Positions 43,076-53,605 of a DNA stretch of 64,000 nucleotides are shown piece by piece. Under the pieces are notes generated by a model. The model was given only the letters and a program-made list of their open reading frames with translations. It ran no database searches and was not told the origin of the DNA. Origin of the DNA: Voacanga thouarsii. Lineage: Eukaryota > Streptophyta > Magnoliopsida > Gentianales > Apocynaceae. Each line of letters begins with the position of its first letter. The stretch's first letter is position 1. The stretch lies in NCBI GenBank assembly GCA_026120185.1, contig JANUWF010003368.1, forward strand, positions 868,001-932,000, in the 5' to 3' direction. The position numbers were made by a program, and so were the translations under genes.

Positions 43076-45972
43076 CCTTGATCAAAAGGAGTCTATCTCC
43101 TGGAGATGGCCACCAACTGGAAGACATCCTCAATCTAACCAGTACTAATATAGAGGTTTCGCCCTCATTAAGTACTTAATGCTTACCATTTTCACATTTC
43201 ACAAAGCTCCCACAGTAGATCAAATTAAGTTAGCTCAATACATTAGTTATACCAAATTTCCTTCATTGCTCATAGTTCCAAGCTAGAACAATGTCACATA
43301 CAGCATTTATCTCAACTACAAATAGTAGGAGCCATTTGCTAAAAGTAGTCATGCCATGATTTTCGCAAACTTTGTATGCATGAGCATGAAAATATAGGTT
43401 TTCTTGCATAAAACAAGGCTTAGAATCACTTACTCTAGCTCCCATGTCAAAATGACAAATTTAGAAAGTTTCCATTTTTAGTAAGTTTCTAAAACAGACA
43501 AGCTCCAAATATGTAAGGTTTTTGAAAAAGAAAAGTTCCATCTAAGGAAAGTTTCTAAAAAGGAAGAACATCCAAATATGGAAGGTTTTTGAAAAAAAAA
43601 AACTTCTTTTATAGAATGTTTTAAAATTTAGAAAGTGTTGAGTTTACGAAAAGTTTCCAACAATAGGCATATGCAATTTTCATGAATGCAAGGTAACTTA
43701 CCTTGCTTAAGAAATAATCAAGTTTTTCAACCACAATAGATAGGTCCTTGCTCTTGACAACCCTTCCAATCTAAGAAAGAGTTATAAAATAGGATGTTAC
43801 AACCTAATCTTAATTACCTTAGGAAAGTAAATTTTACATAGTGCACCTAGTTTATAGCGCCTTGCATTTTACCAAATAATACTCGTGTACAGCAAGGAGT
43901 TATTCACATCAAATCAATATTTAGACCTTTAATATACTCATAAACATGTAAACTATTCCAGATCATAGAAGAAATATATGAATTAATTTTTAGGATGTAT
44001 CCTAAACATACTCAAACTGTTTCTAAATTTCAGCAAACTTGATCTAACTTTGTAGAAGTAAAACACTAATGAAAATACATTGGTTTGGGCTCAAATTTTA
44101 TAGAGAGATACCCCAACATGTACGGAACATATTTCAGGCAGGAAAACATGAAATTCACACCGTAGTCATGCTCGAAAAATTTGGAATTACTACAATACCA
44201 TTCAACCCAAGCAAAAAAGAAAAATTCGGAACTTTTTATTATTACCTCATAAAAATATTAAACTTTACAGTATAAAACTATACACATAAAGCTATGCTTT
44301 TCTGTTTTGTTCTTTCCCAAATTAGTGATTTATCACATAGAAATAAAAGCCTCAAATAGAACACACAGAAAAACTGATAAACTCTGTTTTTCCTTCCCCT
44401 ATATTTTGAAAAATTGTTGGGATCAATCCCAAGGTTTTCATGCATGATGTCTAACATAAATAAAATCCTAAACATATCTAGTAGACAATATCAAAAGGCC
44501 CTACAAATATAAATTATTTTGCTAATTTATTTCAAATTAAAACATGCAACTATCACACATCTGCAAAAAATTCAGCAAGCAAATAGTTTATTCTATGCTT
44601 CAAGAAATCGATTCATTAGACTTAGTAACTCAAGAAAACAAACCTTTAGAGTGTATTAAGATAGGTGACAACAATCCTAGCATAAAATAGATCAAGATCT
44701 TTCAAGATCATGTCAAGAAATCATCTTTCCCTTAGAAAAATTTCAACTTTTCATAAATACAACAATTCAAGAGAAAATGTGTTTTCTTTTGTAAAAGTCC
44801 TTTGAAAGAAGATATCTTTTTCAAAAATTAAGCAAGTATGATTCATAAGTATAATTATTCAATCATCTTATTTTCTAGAAATTAACTTTAGCAATTTATA
44901 CAACAAGAACTCTAATTTCTCAAGAATGGCGGCACAAAGGTTAGAAGGAAAAAGAAAAGCTTTTTTATATTACCTCCTACTACACTAGCTTTGATCAGCC
45001 TTAGGGAGAAAAAAGGGGGTTTTCTAGCCTTTGATTCCACCTAAAACTTCAAGCTTTCAATCCAAGAAGGGCGTCTAGAACAAAAGGAATTGTGCAGAAT
45101 TTTGTTCTTCAAAAATGGAGATAATTTTCTTGAGAGGAATTTTGGTATTTTAAGAAAGAAGAAGGTGGGATGGCTAGGAGGAGTTTAGGGCAGTAAGAAA
45201 TCTATTTTTGAGAGAAGAAATTGTTGGAGTATGGAAAAGAATAGGGTGAGGCAGCTAAGTAGTTTTAAATAGAGAGCTTTCCTAAGTTTTCTAGGTTTCT
45301 ATTTAAGCTAGGCTTTGGAATATAATTAAATCAAATCCTAGTGGGTTTAGGAAGTCAAATGGCCAGCCCAAGACAGGTTTTGTGGTAGCAAGAGGGAGGG
45401 AAATTATGGAAGAAAATCTTTCTAGAATAGGATTTGAAAAATCCTCCAAAATTATTTCCCAAATAAAAAAAAATCCTCTCCTTATTTTCTCCAAAGTGTG
45501 GTAGCACAAGGCTTCTAGAGGCTTTAAATTTTTATCACAATCTTTTCGTAGATGAAAAAATTATTTAAATTAGGGGAATTTGATTTTTCTCCAAAGGAAT
45601 TAAATAAGAACCTTAAAAGGAATTAATTTCTAATAGACCTTCTTATATAAATAAATTCCTTCCTCTTTCTTTTTTTCTAAGTAAATAAATAAAATAATTT
45701 AATAACGAGAATATATTAATAGATTAATTCTTAAATAAATAAACAAATGAATATATAACTCTCCCAAATAATTACTGTGCAAAATATTTCACACTTCTTT
45801 ATTCTTAATAATGTTTTCTCTATTATTATCCAAGCATAAAATTTCATTCACATATAATAACTAAATAAATTCAAATAATCCATGAAAATCATATTTATAT
45901 GCAAGAATCTTATTATATGGTCATGTGCACTTATGCTCATATTCCATGAATGACATGCTCTCCATTTTTAGG
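43076..45972 (-). repeat. Gypsy long LTR, copy 2, right part
   Basis: Continues copy 2 after H: GGAGATGGCCACCAACTGG and the GAGTACT-like block (43100-43180) correspond to copy 1 at 915-990. It holds a two-copy tandem repeat at 43465-43599. No coding sequence seen. Ends at 45972, where copia element D inserted, short of the expected LTR terminus. Confidence 0.65.
43465..43599. repeat. Two-unit tandem repeat, about 67 bp per unit
   Basis: Units 43465-43530 and 43531-43599 share AAGTTTCTAAAA, CCAAATATGNAAGG and TTTTTGAAAAA in the same order; a third, partial unit follows to about 43640. Confidence 0.7.
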
Positions 45973-47887
45973 TGTGTTTCGGAAGGTTAAATATTGCAAA
46001 CATACACACAAAATTAGTAAATAAACAGCATATCAAAAGTGGTTATACCTTTTGGTTTTCATAAAAATGATTGTTTTGGCTAATTAGGCACCAATGGAAC
46101 CGTCAGATTAGTTTGTGATGCCTCTGGTTCTCTTGCCAATTCCTCCGATTGTTGTCCAGCCAACTTGCGACTGCATCGCATGAACGCTACACTCTTGGAC
46201 TTTCAGAATATTCCTCTACTTGAAAGGCTCGGTGAAAGCCAGAAAAGGAGAAGAACTGGCCTTTTAAAGTCACTTGACCATCTACTAAAGAGCAGTATCA
46301 AGATGAACAATTCTCTGTTTCTATATCAAAGCTAAGGATTGATACATAGAAAAAAACTAGAGAAAATCGGGAATAGCAGAGAAAAGTTAGTGGTTATTTT
46401 CTATAGTCTATGAATCACACACTGATCACCATTACTAAACCCCGATAGCCTTCAAGTGTTCATCTCAATCCAAACTCTAACTTGTAGCTATCATCTGAGA
46501 GTTCAAAATTTTTTGAATCAATGTGCTTCACTCAACGTTCTGCAAAACCTTTTGGTCCTAAGCAATACAAGCTTAGGCCGAGCCTATTGGACCATTAGTC
46601 TAAGCTATTGGGCCAAATTAATTATATTAACTAGGACCAAATAAATAGCTCAATAATTAATTAAACAACCTAAATAAACCAATCCAATATTGTATACTAT
46701 ATTTGTTTAGGCCCAGGTTAATTTTAATTATTCAAACGGGGCACAAATCATGAATAATTAATTTCCCCACTAACTAATTAAATAATTCTCCCTTTGGACC
46801 TTTTATTTTATTCTAACCTAATAAATAAAACTAGGCTACTTGAATAAAATAAAATTCATTTTATTCATGACCATTTCCTCTACCCAAATCCATTTGGACT
46901 TATAGACTATTCCGAGGACTAAAAGACACATTACATTGGCTATTAAAATGACCAAAATACCATTGCTATAGAAATAGCTGTATTTTACATTTTAAATATT
47001 TTCCAATATCACCATAAGTAAATATTGACTCCAAGAACAATGCTGAAATAGCAAAGTCTCCGACCTATAGGTGTAATGAGAAATATACCCCTCTACGTAA
47101 TGTCGTATACTCAGAGAGGAAGAGTGCACTAACACCTCTCTAAATGAGATCTACCATCCTTAGACCTCTAGTCCAACGATCTACAACTTCCTATAATGTT
47201 TCCGCTTTCCAAGGGAGCTACTCTAAAGCAAACATCCAAGTCATGTTCCCCAGAGCCCTGGATATTTAGATCATTTGAACAGTCTCAAGGGACGATATAG
47301 CATAGAAGTTATCTTGTACAAGCTTATATTAACTAACTAGTCACATATAGTTAACATACAAGTATATTAGTTATATGATTGAACCTCAACTATAGTATAT
47401 TAATGTATACGCTTCCAGATTCGCAGACTAACAACCCATACTAAAGCCGTAGGGTATAAGTCCACGCTGTAATAGTAGTAGCAGTTTGGGTTTTTACCAA
47501 ATAATACTTTTAGAAACCACTACTATAGATCCAATTCTACATATTTGAAATACACTTATGCTATGAAGTGAGAGGACTGCTCACTAGCTAAAGGTAAACC
47601 ATTCTCCATTTGAAATTCATAATATAATAACCTTAACATGATGAGATTCACATTCTCATCATCCAGTTAAGAACAACAGTTTATGTGTTAAGTAACTCGG
47701 GATCCATATCTTTTTGTGAAAGACCTCTATTCACATGGATCACTTACTTAAATATAATGGGTCTTTTCTAACAAAATCATGCACAAAATAAAATGCAAAA
47801 ATACAAATAATTAATGAGAATAGAAATTTTATTAATTTAATTAAAATTACATCAGAAATACAGTCTTAGTGGGCATACAATTCAACA
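45973..47887 (-). repeat. 3' LTR of copia element D
   Basis: About 1.9 kb; plus-strand start TGTGTTTCGG, end AATTCAACA, followed by the polypurine tract. Aligns with LTRs of A and E over the block around 46920-47130. Confidence 0.8.
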
Positions 47888-47899
47888 ATCTCCCACTTG

Positions 47900-48569
47900 C
47901 ACTCTAAGACTATGTAAGTCCATATATGCCCACTCCTATTGCGTCTAAGTGTCTCTTGAAGACTCTCTTAGCCAAAAGTTTGGTAGATAGATAAGTTAGA
48001 TTGTTCTTTAAGGCAATCTGTTCCACTATGACTTCTTATCTTTGAATAAATTCTTGGATAAGGTGATACTTCCTCTCTATATGCTTCCTCTTCTTGAGGT
48101 TTCTTAGTTCTTTAGATTGTGAGACTGCACTTGGATTGTCACAATATAACGCAATAGGTTTGTCCATCTGTGGCATGACTCCAAGTTCTATGAGAAACTT
48201 CTAAAGCCAAACTACTTCCTTAGATGCCTCCGAAGCTACCACATACTCAGCTTATATGTTGAGTTAGCAATAAAGATTACTTAATACTCCTCTATGAAAT
48301 AGCTCCTCCAGACAAGGTGAAGACTTATCCACTAGTGGGTTTTCTCCATCCTTATCTGCTTAGAGGTCTGAGTCTCTATATTCTATAGGAACCAAGTCAT
48401 CAGCCCTATAAACTAGCATATAATCTCTCATTCCCTTGAAGTACTTGAGAATATGCTTTACAGTTTGCCAATGAACCTCCCCGAGATTTGAATGATATTT
48501 GCTAACTATGTCTATAGCAAAATAGATATCTGGCTTAGTACACAGCATGGTGTACATGAGACTTCCCAA
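47900..48569 (-). pseudogene. Copia RNase H, element D
   Basis: 48569-48360 holds the RT-RNase H connection (SLMYTMLCTKPDIYFAIDIV, then HWQTVKHILKYFKGMRDY) up to the YRDSDL start of RNase H. The rest, to about 47900, follows the course seen in E with stops and frame changes. Confidence 0.75.
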
Positions 48570-49280
48570 GCCGAAGTGTAGGAAATCCTACTCATCCTGT
48601 CTTTTTCTTCTTGAGACTTAGGATAGTCATTCGAAGAAAGAGACAATCCATGTCTGTAAGGGATTAGAGGTCCCTTGTATAAGTCCATCTGAACTTAGCT
48701 AAAATTTTGTCAATGTATGTGGCTTGGGATAAACCTAACATTCTCTGCTTCTTATTTCTAAGAACCTTAATACTGAGAATGTAGCTGGCTTCTCCCAAAC
48801 CTTTCATACTGAATTAACTAGACAACCAAACCTTAGTAGATGATGATATCCCTATATAATTCCCAATAAGTAAAATGTCATCCACATAAAGAATAAGAAA
48901 AACCACATTAATTCCTTCTAGTTTCTTATACACATACAGTTCATCCTCGTTTTGAGTGAAACCATAAGACTTTACAGTCTTATCAAAATGAATATTCCAT
49001 ACTCTCAATGCTTGCTTAAATCTATAAATGGACTTCTTAACCTTGCAGACCATATGTTTCTGGCCTTTAACAATAAAGCCTTTCAGTTGGGACATATAGG
49101 ATGGCCTTAAGTATGGCTAGCGGGAAAAATGTTTCCTCATAATCAATTCCCTCTTTCTAAGTATACTCCTTCGCTACAGGCCTAGCTTTGAAGGTTTCTA
49201 CCTTCCTATCTATACATCGCTTCCTCTTGCATACTTACTTACAACCAATGGGTTTTATTCTTTCAAGTGAAGCTAAAAGA
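48570..49280 (-). pseudogene. Copia reverse transcriptase, element D (motif A deleted)
   Basis: 49095-48814 is open and retains YVDDILL at 48888-48877, the polymerase active-site loop. Just upstream, near 49100-49115, the sequence jumps from the FFPLAILK-like segment to YMSQ. This omits about 35 residues that E retains, including the QMDV aspartate of motif A. The enzyme would be inactive despite the intact YVDD. Other stops occur toward 48600. Confidence 0.8.
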
Positions 49281-50434
49281 TTCTAAACATGATTGAAATA
49301 TATAAACTTAATCTCAGCTTTCATTATTTCATGCCATATATTTGCATCGACATCAATAATAACCTCCTCGTATCTAGTGGGATCCTGTTCCTGGTTATTG
49401 GAGACTAGGTCAAAAACCTCTCCAGTCCATCTTTCTGGAACCCTAGACTTCCTTCCACTACGACGAAGCGCCATTTGTATAGGTTCTTGAGGTTGTTCCT
49501 CTTCTTATTCAATAATCAGGTCAGAAGAAGTTGATTTAGAAGATAAATTCTCCTTGAGTTCTAACCTAGTTGATCCTTTCGTGGATGTACTTTGATCATC
49601 CTCTAAGTATCTAGCATTAATACTTACCAGTACTTTATACTCATTAGGATAATAAAAGTAACCACCCTTAGTTCCTTTTGGGTACTCAACAAAATAGCAT
49701 AATTCTGATCTTAGTTCTAACTTCTCTCCCCTAATCAGTACATAAGCTGGACAACATCATAGCTTAAGTTGGTTTAAACTTGGCTTACGCCCTGTCCACA
49801 TCTTATAGGACATCTTAGGTGTAAATTTGGGAGGCACCAAGTTCAAAATGTATGCAGCTATTTTCAAGGTATATTCCCAAAAAGAAATTAGAAGAGTAGC
49901 ATAAGACATCATGCTTCGGACTATTTCCATCAATACCCTGTTTCTTTTCTTAGCAACTCCATTCTGCTGGGGTGTACCCGGTGCAGAGAGTTGTGCTATT
50001 ATCCCATAATGTACCATGTAGCCCTTGAATTCACCGAAGAGGTACTTTCCACTATGATCTAATCATAAGGTTTCCATCAGTTTACCTATTCGACGCTCTA
50101 CTTCAGCCTTTAACTCTTTGAATTTGTAAAAATAGTTAAACTTGTGCTTCATTAGGTAAACATAACTATACCTAGTACAATCATCCGTGAAAGTGATAAA
50201 ATACTCATATCCTCCTCTCGCTGATGTAGACAAAGGACTAAACACATCAGTGTGAATAAGGCTCAATATCTCCTTGGCTCTATCCGCCTTTTGGGTAAAA
50301 GACCTTTTGGTTATATTTCCTACAAGACAGGATTCATATTATGGCTAACTTTTCAATCTCAATTAGCCTAAAGGCCCTATAATGGATTAACCTTTGTATC
50401 CTAGTTGAGTTAATGTGACCCAACCTTAGATGTC
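49281..50434 (-). pseudogene. Copia pre-integrase/integrase and linker, element D
   Basis: 50266-50063 holds the first catalytic Asp (LIHTDVFSPLSTSARGGYEY) and TDDCTRYSYVYLM. 50017-49757 reads APGTPQQNGVAKKRNRVLME, with Lys (plus codon 49949-49951) where the third catalytic Glu belongs, then the ISFWEYTLKIAAYILNL segment. 49474-49283 is the variable linker (RRSGRKSRVPERW). Separated by stops. Confidence 0.8.
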
Positions 50435-51829
50435 TGATAGAGGTTAAAATCACTATTATTTTTCTAGTTATTTGAGATTATTTTGAGATATATTTGCTGT
50501 AATAACTAGGCATATTCCTTTTTATTTGATATTTTGCTAGTAAAAAGTGTTTTAGGAAAATTTATGTAGATTTGAGTTGAATTCGAGTAAAATTGGAGAA
50601 ATTCCAGAATGCACCTGGCGCCAGGCCCAGCCAAGGGACTAGGTGTTGGGTCCATTCTAGTTAAGCAGAGAAAATAGAGAAAATTTTTGGAAGAAAATAG
50701 AACAGACTTGGTGCCAAGTGGGTCAATTGGACCAAGCGCCAAGTCCACTCTGGAAGGCAAAAATCCTGTACACGAATTTATAAAATTTTCATTGATTTTG
50801 GTATTTTTCGAATCCTACTCGGCTAAGACTTCCCAAACTACAAATTTACATCTAAGAGGCCTATAAAAGTACGAGAAAATATAAGAGATAAAATTCCAAT
50901 CACTCGTTGAAGGAGGAATTTACCAAATCAATTAGGGTTGTTCAAGAAAGTCTTTAAGGGAGAAGAAAGAGGCTTGTCTATGAGTGCTTTCTTTTATCTT
51001 TATTTTCTTGTTCTTAAACAATGATGCATTCAGTGTTTTTATTATAATTTAACATTATTTTGGATTCATAGTTTTGTGTTAATTTAGTTATTTGATCAAT
51101 TCTTTATCATATTTGGTGTTTGATTACTTGTTATCATTGGTTATTGATGCGAATTCTTCTAATTGACTCGGAAAAATGATGTTAGGAATTTATTGCATTA
51201 ATTTTATATTTTTTAAATCTTAATGGACTTGAACAATAAAGTTAAGATTATAGAACTAAAGTAATCAAAGATTAGTTGATTTCACCTCGAACAAAGAGTT
51301 ATTAGCTAATTTCATGCTTATAAGGAATTATGCTTAATGCATGTTTTGGTTATATTAGCTTGATTAATAAATTTGTTAATATGAATCAAAATATAGTGAT
51401 TCCATAGATTGAAAAACAAAGTGGAATTTATCTAAGTAGATTCATGACTTGGAAAATGATTGAATTTTACTTTATATTCCTTCATGATGCCAATATGATA
51501 ATTGGTTGAGAGAATTGGTAGTTGGTTAATTATCATATTTTCTAGGATAATTATCTAACTTGCATAATCTTACATCATTGAGTTGTATATATTTCTTTAT
51601 TTTTCTTTTTATTATTCTCTCACTTTATTTGGATTGGTTAAACAATGAATAAAAAGTTGTTAGTGTGTAATTGTTACTTTGAAGATCGATACTCGTTAAT
51701 TTTTTATGCTATGGTTGCGATGAGTATACTTGCTCGTATGTGTATTTTGGGATTAATATTTTAATTAAAACCTGACTAAGAGATGGATTTAAATTTGATG
51801 ATTTATATACACCCAAAATTTACATATCA
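50435..51829 (+). repeat. 5' LTR of element L
   Basis: 1395 bp, TGATAGAGG...TACATATCA. Related to solo LTR H and, more distantly, to G and J. GC-rich block 50608-50755 (ACCTGGCGCCAGGCC, TTGGTGCCAAG), TATA box at 50862-50869. Confidence 0.85.
50862..50869 (+). promoter_or_regulatory. TATA box of LTR L
   Basis: TATAAAAG in the context GGCCTATAAAAGTACGAG, 428 bases into the LTR, a good match to plant TATA boxes and in the sense orientation. Confidence 0.6.
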
Positions 51830-51836
51830 AGTTTTT

Positions 51837-51855
51837 TGTGCCGTTGCTGGGGAAC
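51837..51855 (+). promoter_or_regulatory. Primer binding site of element L (tRNA-Asp type, decayed)
   Basis: TGTGCCGTTGCTGGGGAAC, seven bases after the LTR end. It is the TGGCGCCGTTGCCGGGGA site used by Athila/Tat-like elements with C-to-T/G-to-T type changes. Confidence 0.8.
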
Positions 51856-52154
51856 AATATTATAAAAGCTTGGATTTTATTGATTTAACCATATTTATAT
51901 ATTTATATGTTCATATGTCTATATGTAAATATGTATATATGTTCTTTGTGTAAATCAGTGTTCTATCTTGTTGTTTGTAACATTATATGACTTAGTTGAT
52001 TGGCTTACTTCATGTTGTACTGTAAATACCACTAACTTTTGAATTTAGATAGTTTGTGAATGCGTGTGTTTTTCTTTTCTTTATTTTTATATTATTTATT
52101 TTTTCTTTTCTTTATCTTTTTACTTTTTTTTTGTTTTTATTTTCGATTTGATTT

Positions 52155-52703
52155 TTGTTTTGGTTTGAGCGTGAGATTGACATCATCATTGACAACTACT
52201 TTTGGGCACAAGATCAATGGAGCTATAGTGACAAGAATTTGGTAAATTTGCAAGCTCGAATTAATGCTTTTTGTGAGACGTCACTTGAAGCCTCAATTCA
52301 CACTTTTGTCGCCAATACAAATTCCTTCATTAAGTGGCATGAAGAAGCATCCCAATGTATGAGCCATCAAAGAACACAACTAGCCAAGTTGATTGAGGAT
52401 GCCATAAAGGCCCATACGCTTGAATAAGAGAATCCCCAAGGAAAAGAGAAAGGATATGAGGAACAATTGTCCAATGTGGAAAAGGAGGTATTCAATTCTC
52501 CTCTATGTGCTAGTAATTCTACTCTCTCTTTATCATATGATTTTTTAGGTTCTTCTCAAATATTAGAGAACAAGGGTCCATATGATCATGTGTTGAATTT
52601 ATCATGCCTTAAGGAGTTGGATCTTTCAAACCTACATCGTAAGAAGTCCTTCGCGGATGGTGGTAATTTCTACGTTCACCCCATTCAAAGGGAGGTAACT
52701 TAG
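52155..52703 (+). pseudogene. Internal ORFs of element L, family not recognised
   Basis: Two nearly adjoining open stretches. 52155-52427 (90 codons) begins FEREIDIIIDNYFWAQ and continues with a helical, His/Gln-rich part. 52467-52703 (78 codons) has a Ser/Leu-rich start and the segment LKELDLSNLHRKKSFADGG. They share one frame apart from a stop at 52425-52427 and a short gap. Position after the primer site suggests a gag-like protein or a non-autonomous element's own ORF, but no capsid or zinc-knuckle motif is visible. Function unknown. Confidence 0.4.
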
Positions 52704-53605
52704 TTTTTATAGATATGTCAAAAAGTACTGATTTCTTGATCCCATCTTTAAGAACTCAATTGCTAAGTTTTAAAGGGAATTTTAATTATGACAAATCTTT
52801 TAAGGGATAAGTAGCGATTCTAATATTTATACACTTACTAGTCATAATTTATATCTTTGTGTTGAGAACTTGATCTGTATGTCTAAAAAGATGCTACGGA
52901 CAAGGGGTCATGCATTTACATTTATTGCAACTAATATTTTCCATCAACCCACCATTTTTCGAAATCCTCTCTTATTTCTACTTTCATTATGCCTACCTTT
53001 TTCATTGAGCATTAATTTCTTTTACAAAGGTTTGATGAGGAAGCATAATGTGTAGAAAGAGTGTTTTTTTATGTGTTTTGGGTTTGTTTTGAATTTGGGT
53101 TTCTTTATATCTTTTGGTCATTCTTTTGTTTTATCTAAGTTCTATTTTTAATTGTTAGGTGTTATTTCCCCTAAATAAGGAAAATATTTTCCATCTTAAG
53201 TGTGGAGGAGTAAATTGTGTCTTTATTTGCTTTCTTAGGATTTTTTAGTTTGTTTTCTTTTATTCAGTGTGTTTTTATTTTGTTATTAATTTTCTTGTGC
53301 TTTTATTTGGGTTTTATTTTATAGGTATGAATAAAGTCCTTTTGAACAAGCCATTTTTTATATTTTCAATTTTGATATCTATTGGCACTTTATTACACTT
53401 GGGAAGTATTGCTTAAACTTTCTACCTCTTTATTATTTTTTGTTCCTTTGCAGATGCTTTCTTGTGTTTATTTTTTGCTAATGAGGACATTATCCAATTT
53501 AAGTGTGGAAGAGTGGCTTGGTGATATTCTTTGTTCAAGTTTTTATCAATTATTTTGGCTTTTGGTGTTTTCTTGGAAAAATTTTGAAATTTGAACAACC
53601 ATTAT
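52704..53605 (+). mobile_element. 3' internal region of element L with two purine-tract-like motifs
   Basis: No gene supported. CTTAAGTGTGGAGGAG near 53195-53210 and TTTAAGTGTGGAAGAG near 53500-53515 are similar to each other and to the AAGTGTGGGGGAG motif near the polypurine tract of Athila/Tat-type elements. T-rich runs fill the spaces. Cut by gypsy copy 3. Confidence 0.5.

Larger units (their letters stand above)
45973..50434 (-). mobile_element. Copia element D, 3' part (INT, RT, RNase H, 3' LTR)
   Basis: Minus-oriented member of the A/E family. From right to left: pre-INT end (50340-50434), integrase, linker, RT, RNase H, polypurine tract (minus strand GCAAGTGGGAGAT, 47888-47899) and 3' LTR (45973-47887). 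It is cut at 50434 by element L, inside the pre-integrase segment that continues uninterrupted in E. The gag half should lie to the right, outside the window. TTAGG (45968-45972) is the expected target duplication in gypsy copy 2. Confidence 0.85.
50435..53605 (+). mobile_element. Non-autonomous gypsy-like LTR element L, 5' part
   Basis: Plus-oriented: LTR 50435-51829, tRNA-Asp type primer site, leader, short ORFs of unknown kind and two AAGTGTGGAGGAG-like purine motifs. It inserted into D's pre-integrase region; ATGTC (50430-50434) is the expected target duplication. It is cut at 53606 by gypsy copy 3. No RT, RNase H or integrase is seen in the 1.8 kb of internal sequence. The primer site type is that of Athila/Tat-like Ty3/gypsy elements. 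Confidence 0.75.

Noticed and set aside
41507..43082. TTGAT direct repeat as the target duplication of solo LTR H
   Set aside because: TTGAT occurs near both ends, but it overlaps the LTR terminus on the left and is two bases away on the right, inconsistent with the TG...CA ends fixed by comparison with L.
43465..43640. CRISPR-like or satellite array
   Set aside because: Only two full units and one partial, no spacers, eukaryotic LTR context.
44069..44475. Opposed ORFs in copy 2 LTR
   Set aside because: No recognisable domain, and equivalent positions in the other LTR copies are not open.
52155..52427. Assignment of L's first ORF as Athila gag
   Set aside because: Position fits, but I see no capsid motif or zinc knuckle, so I left the family open.
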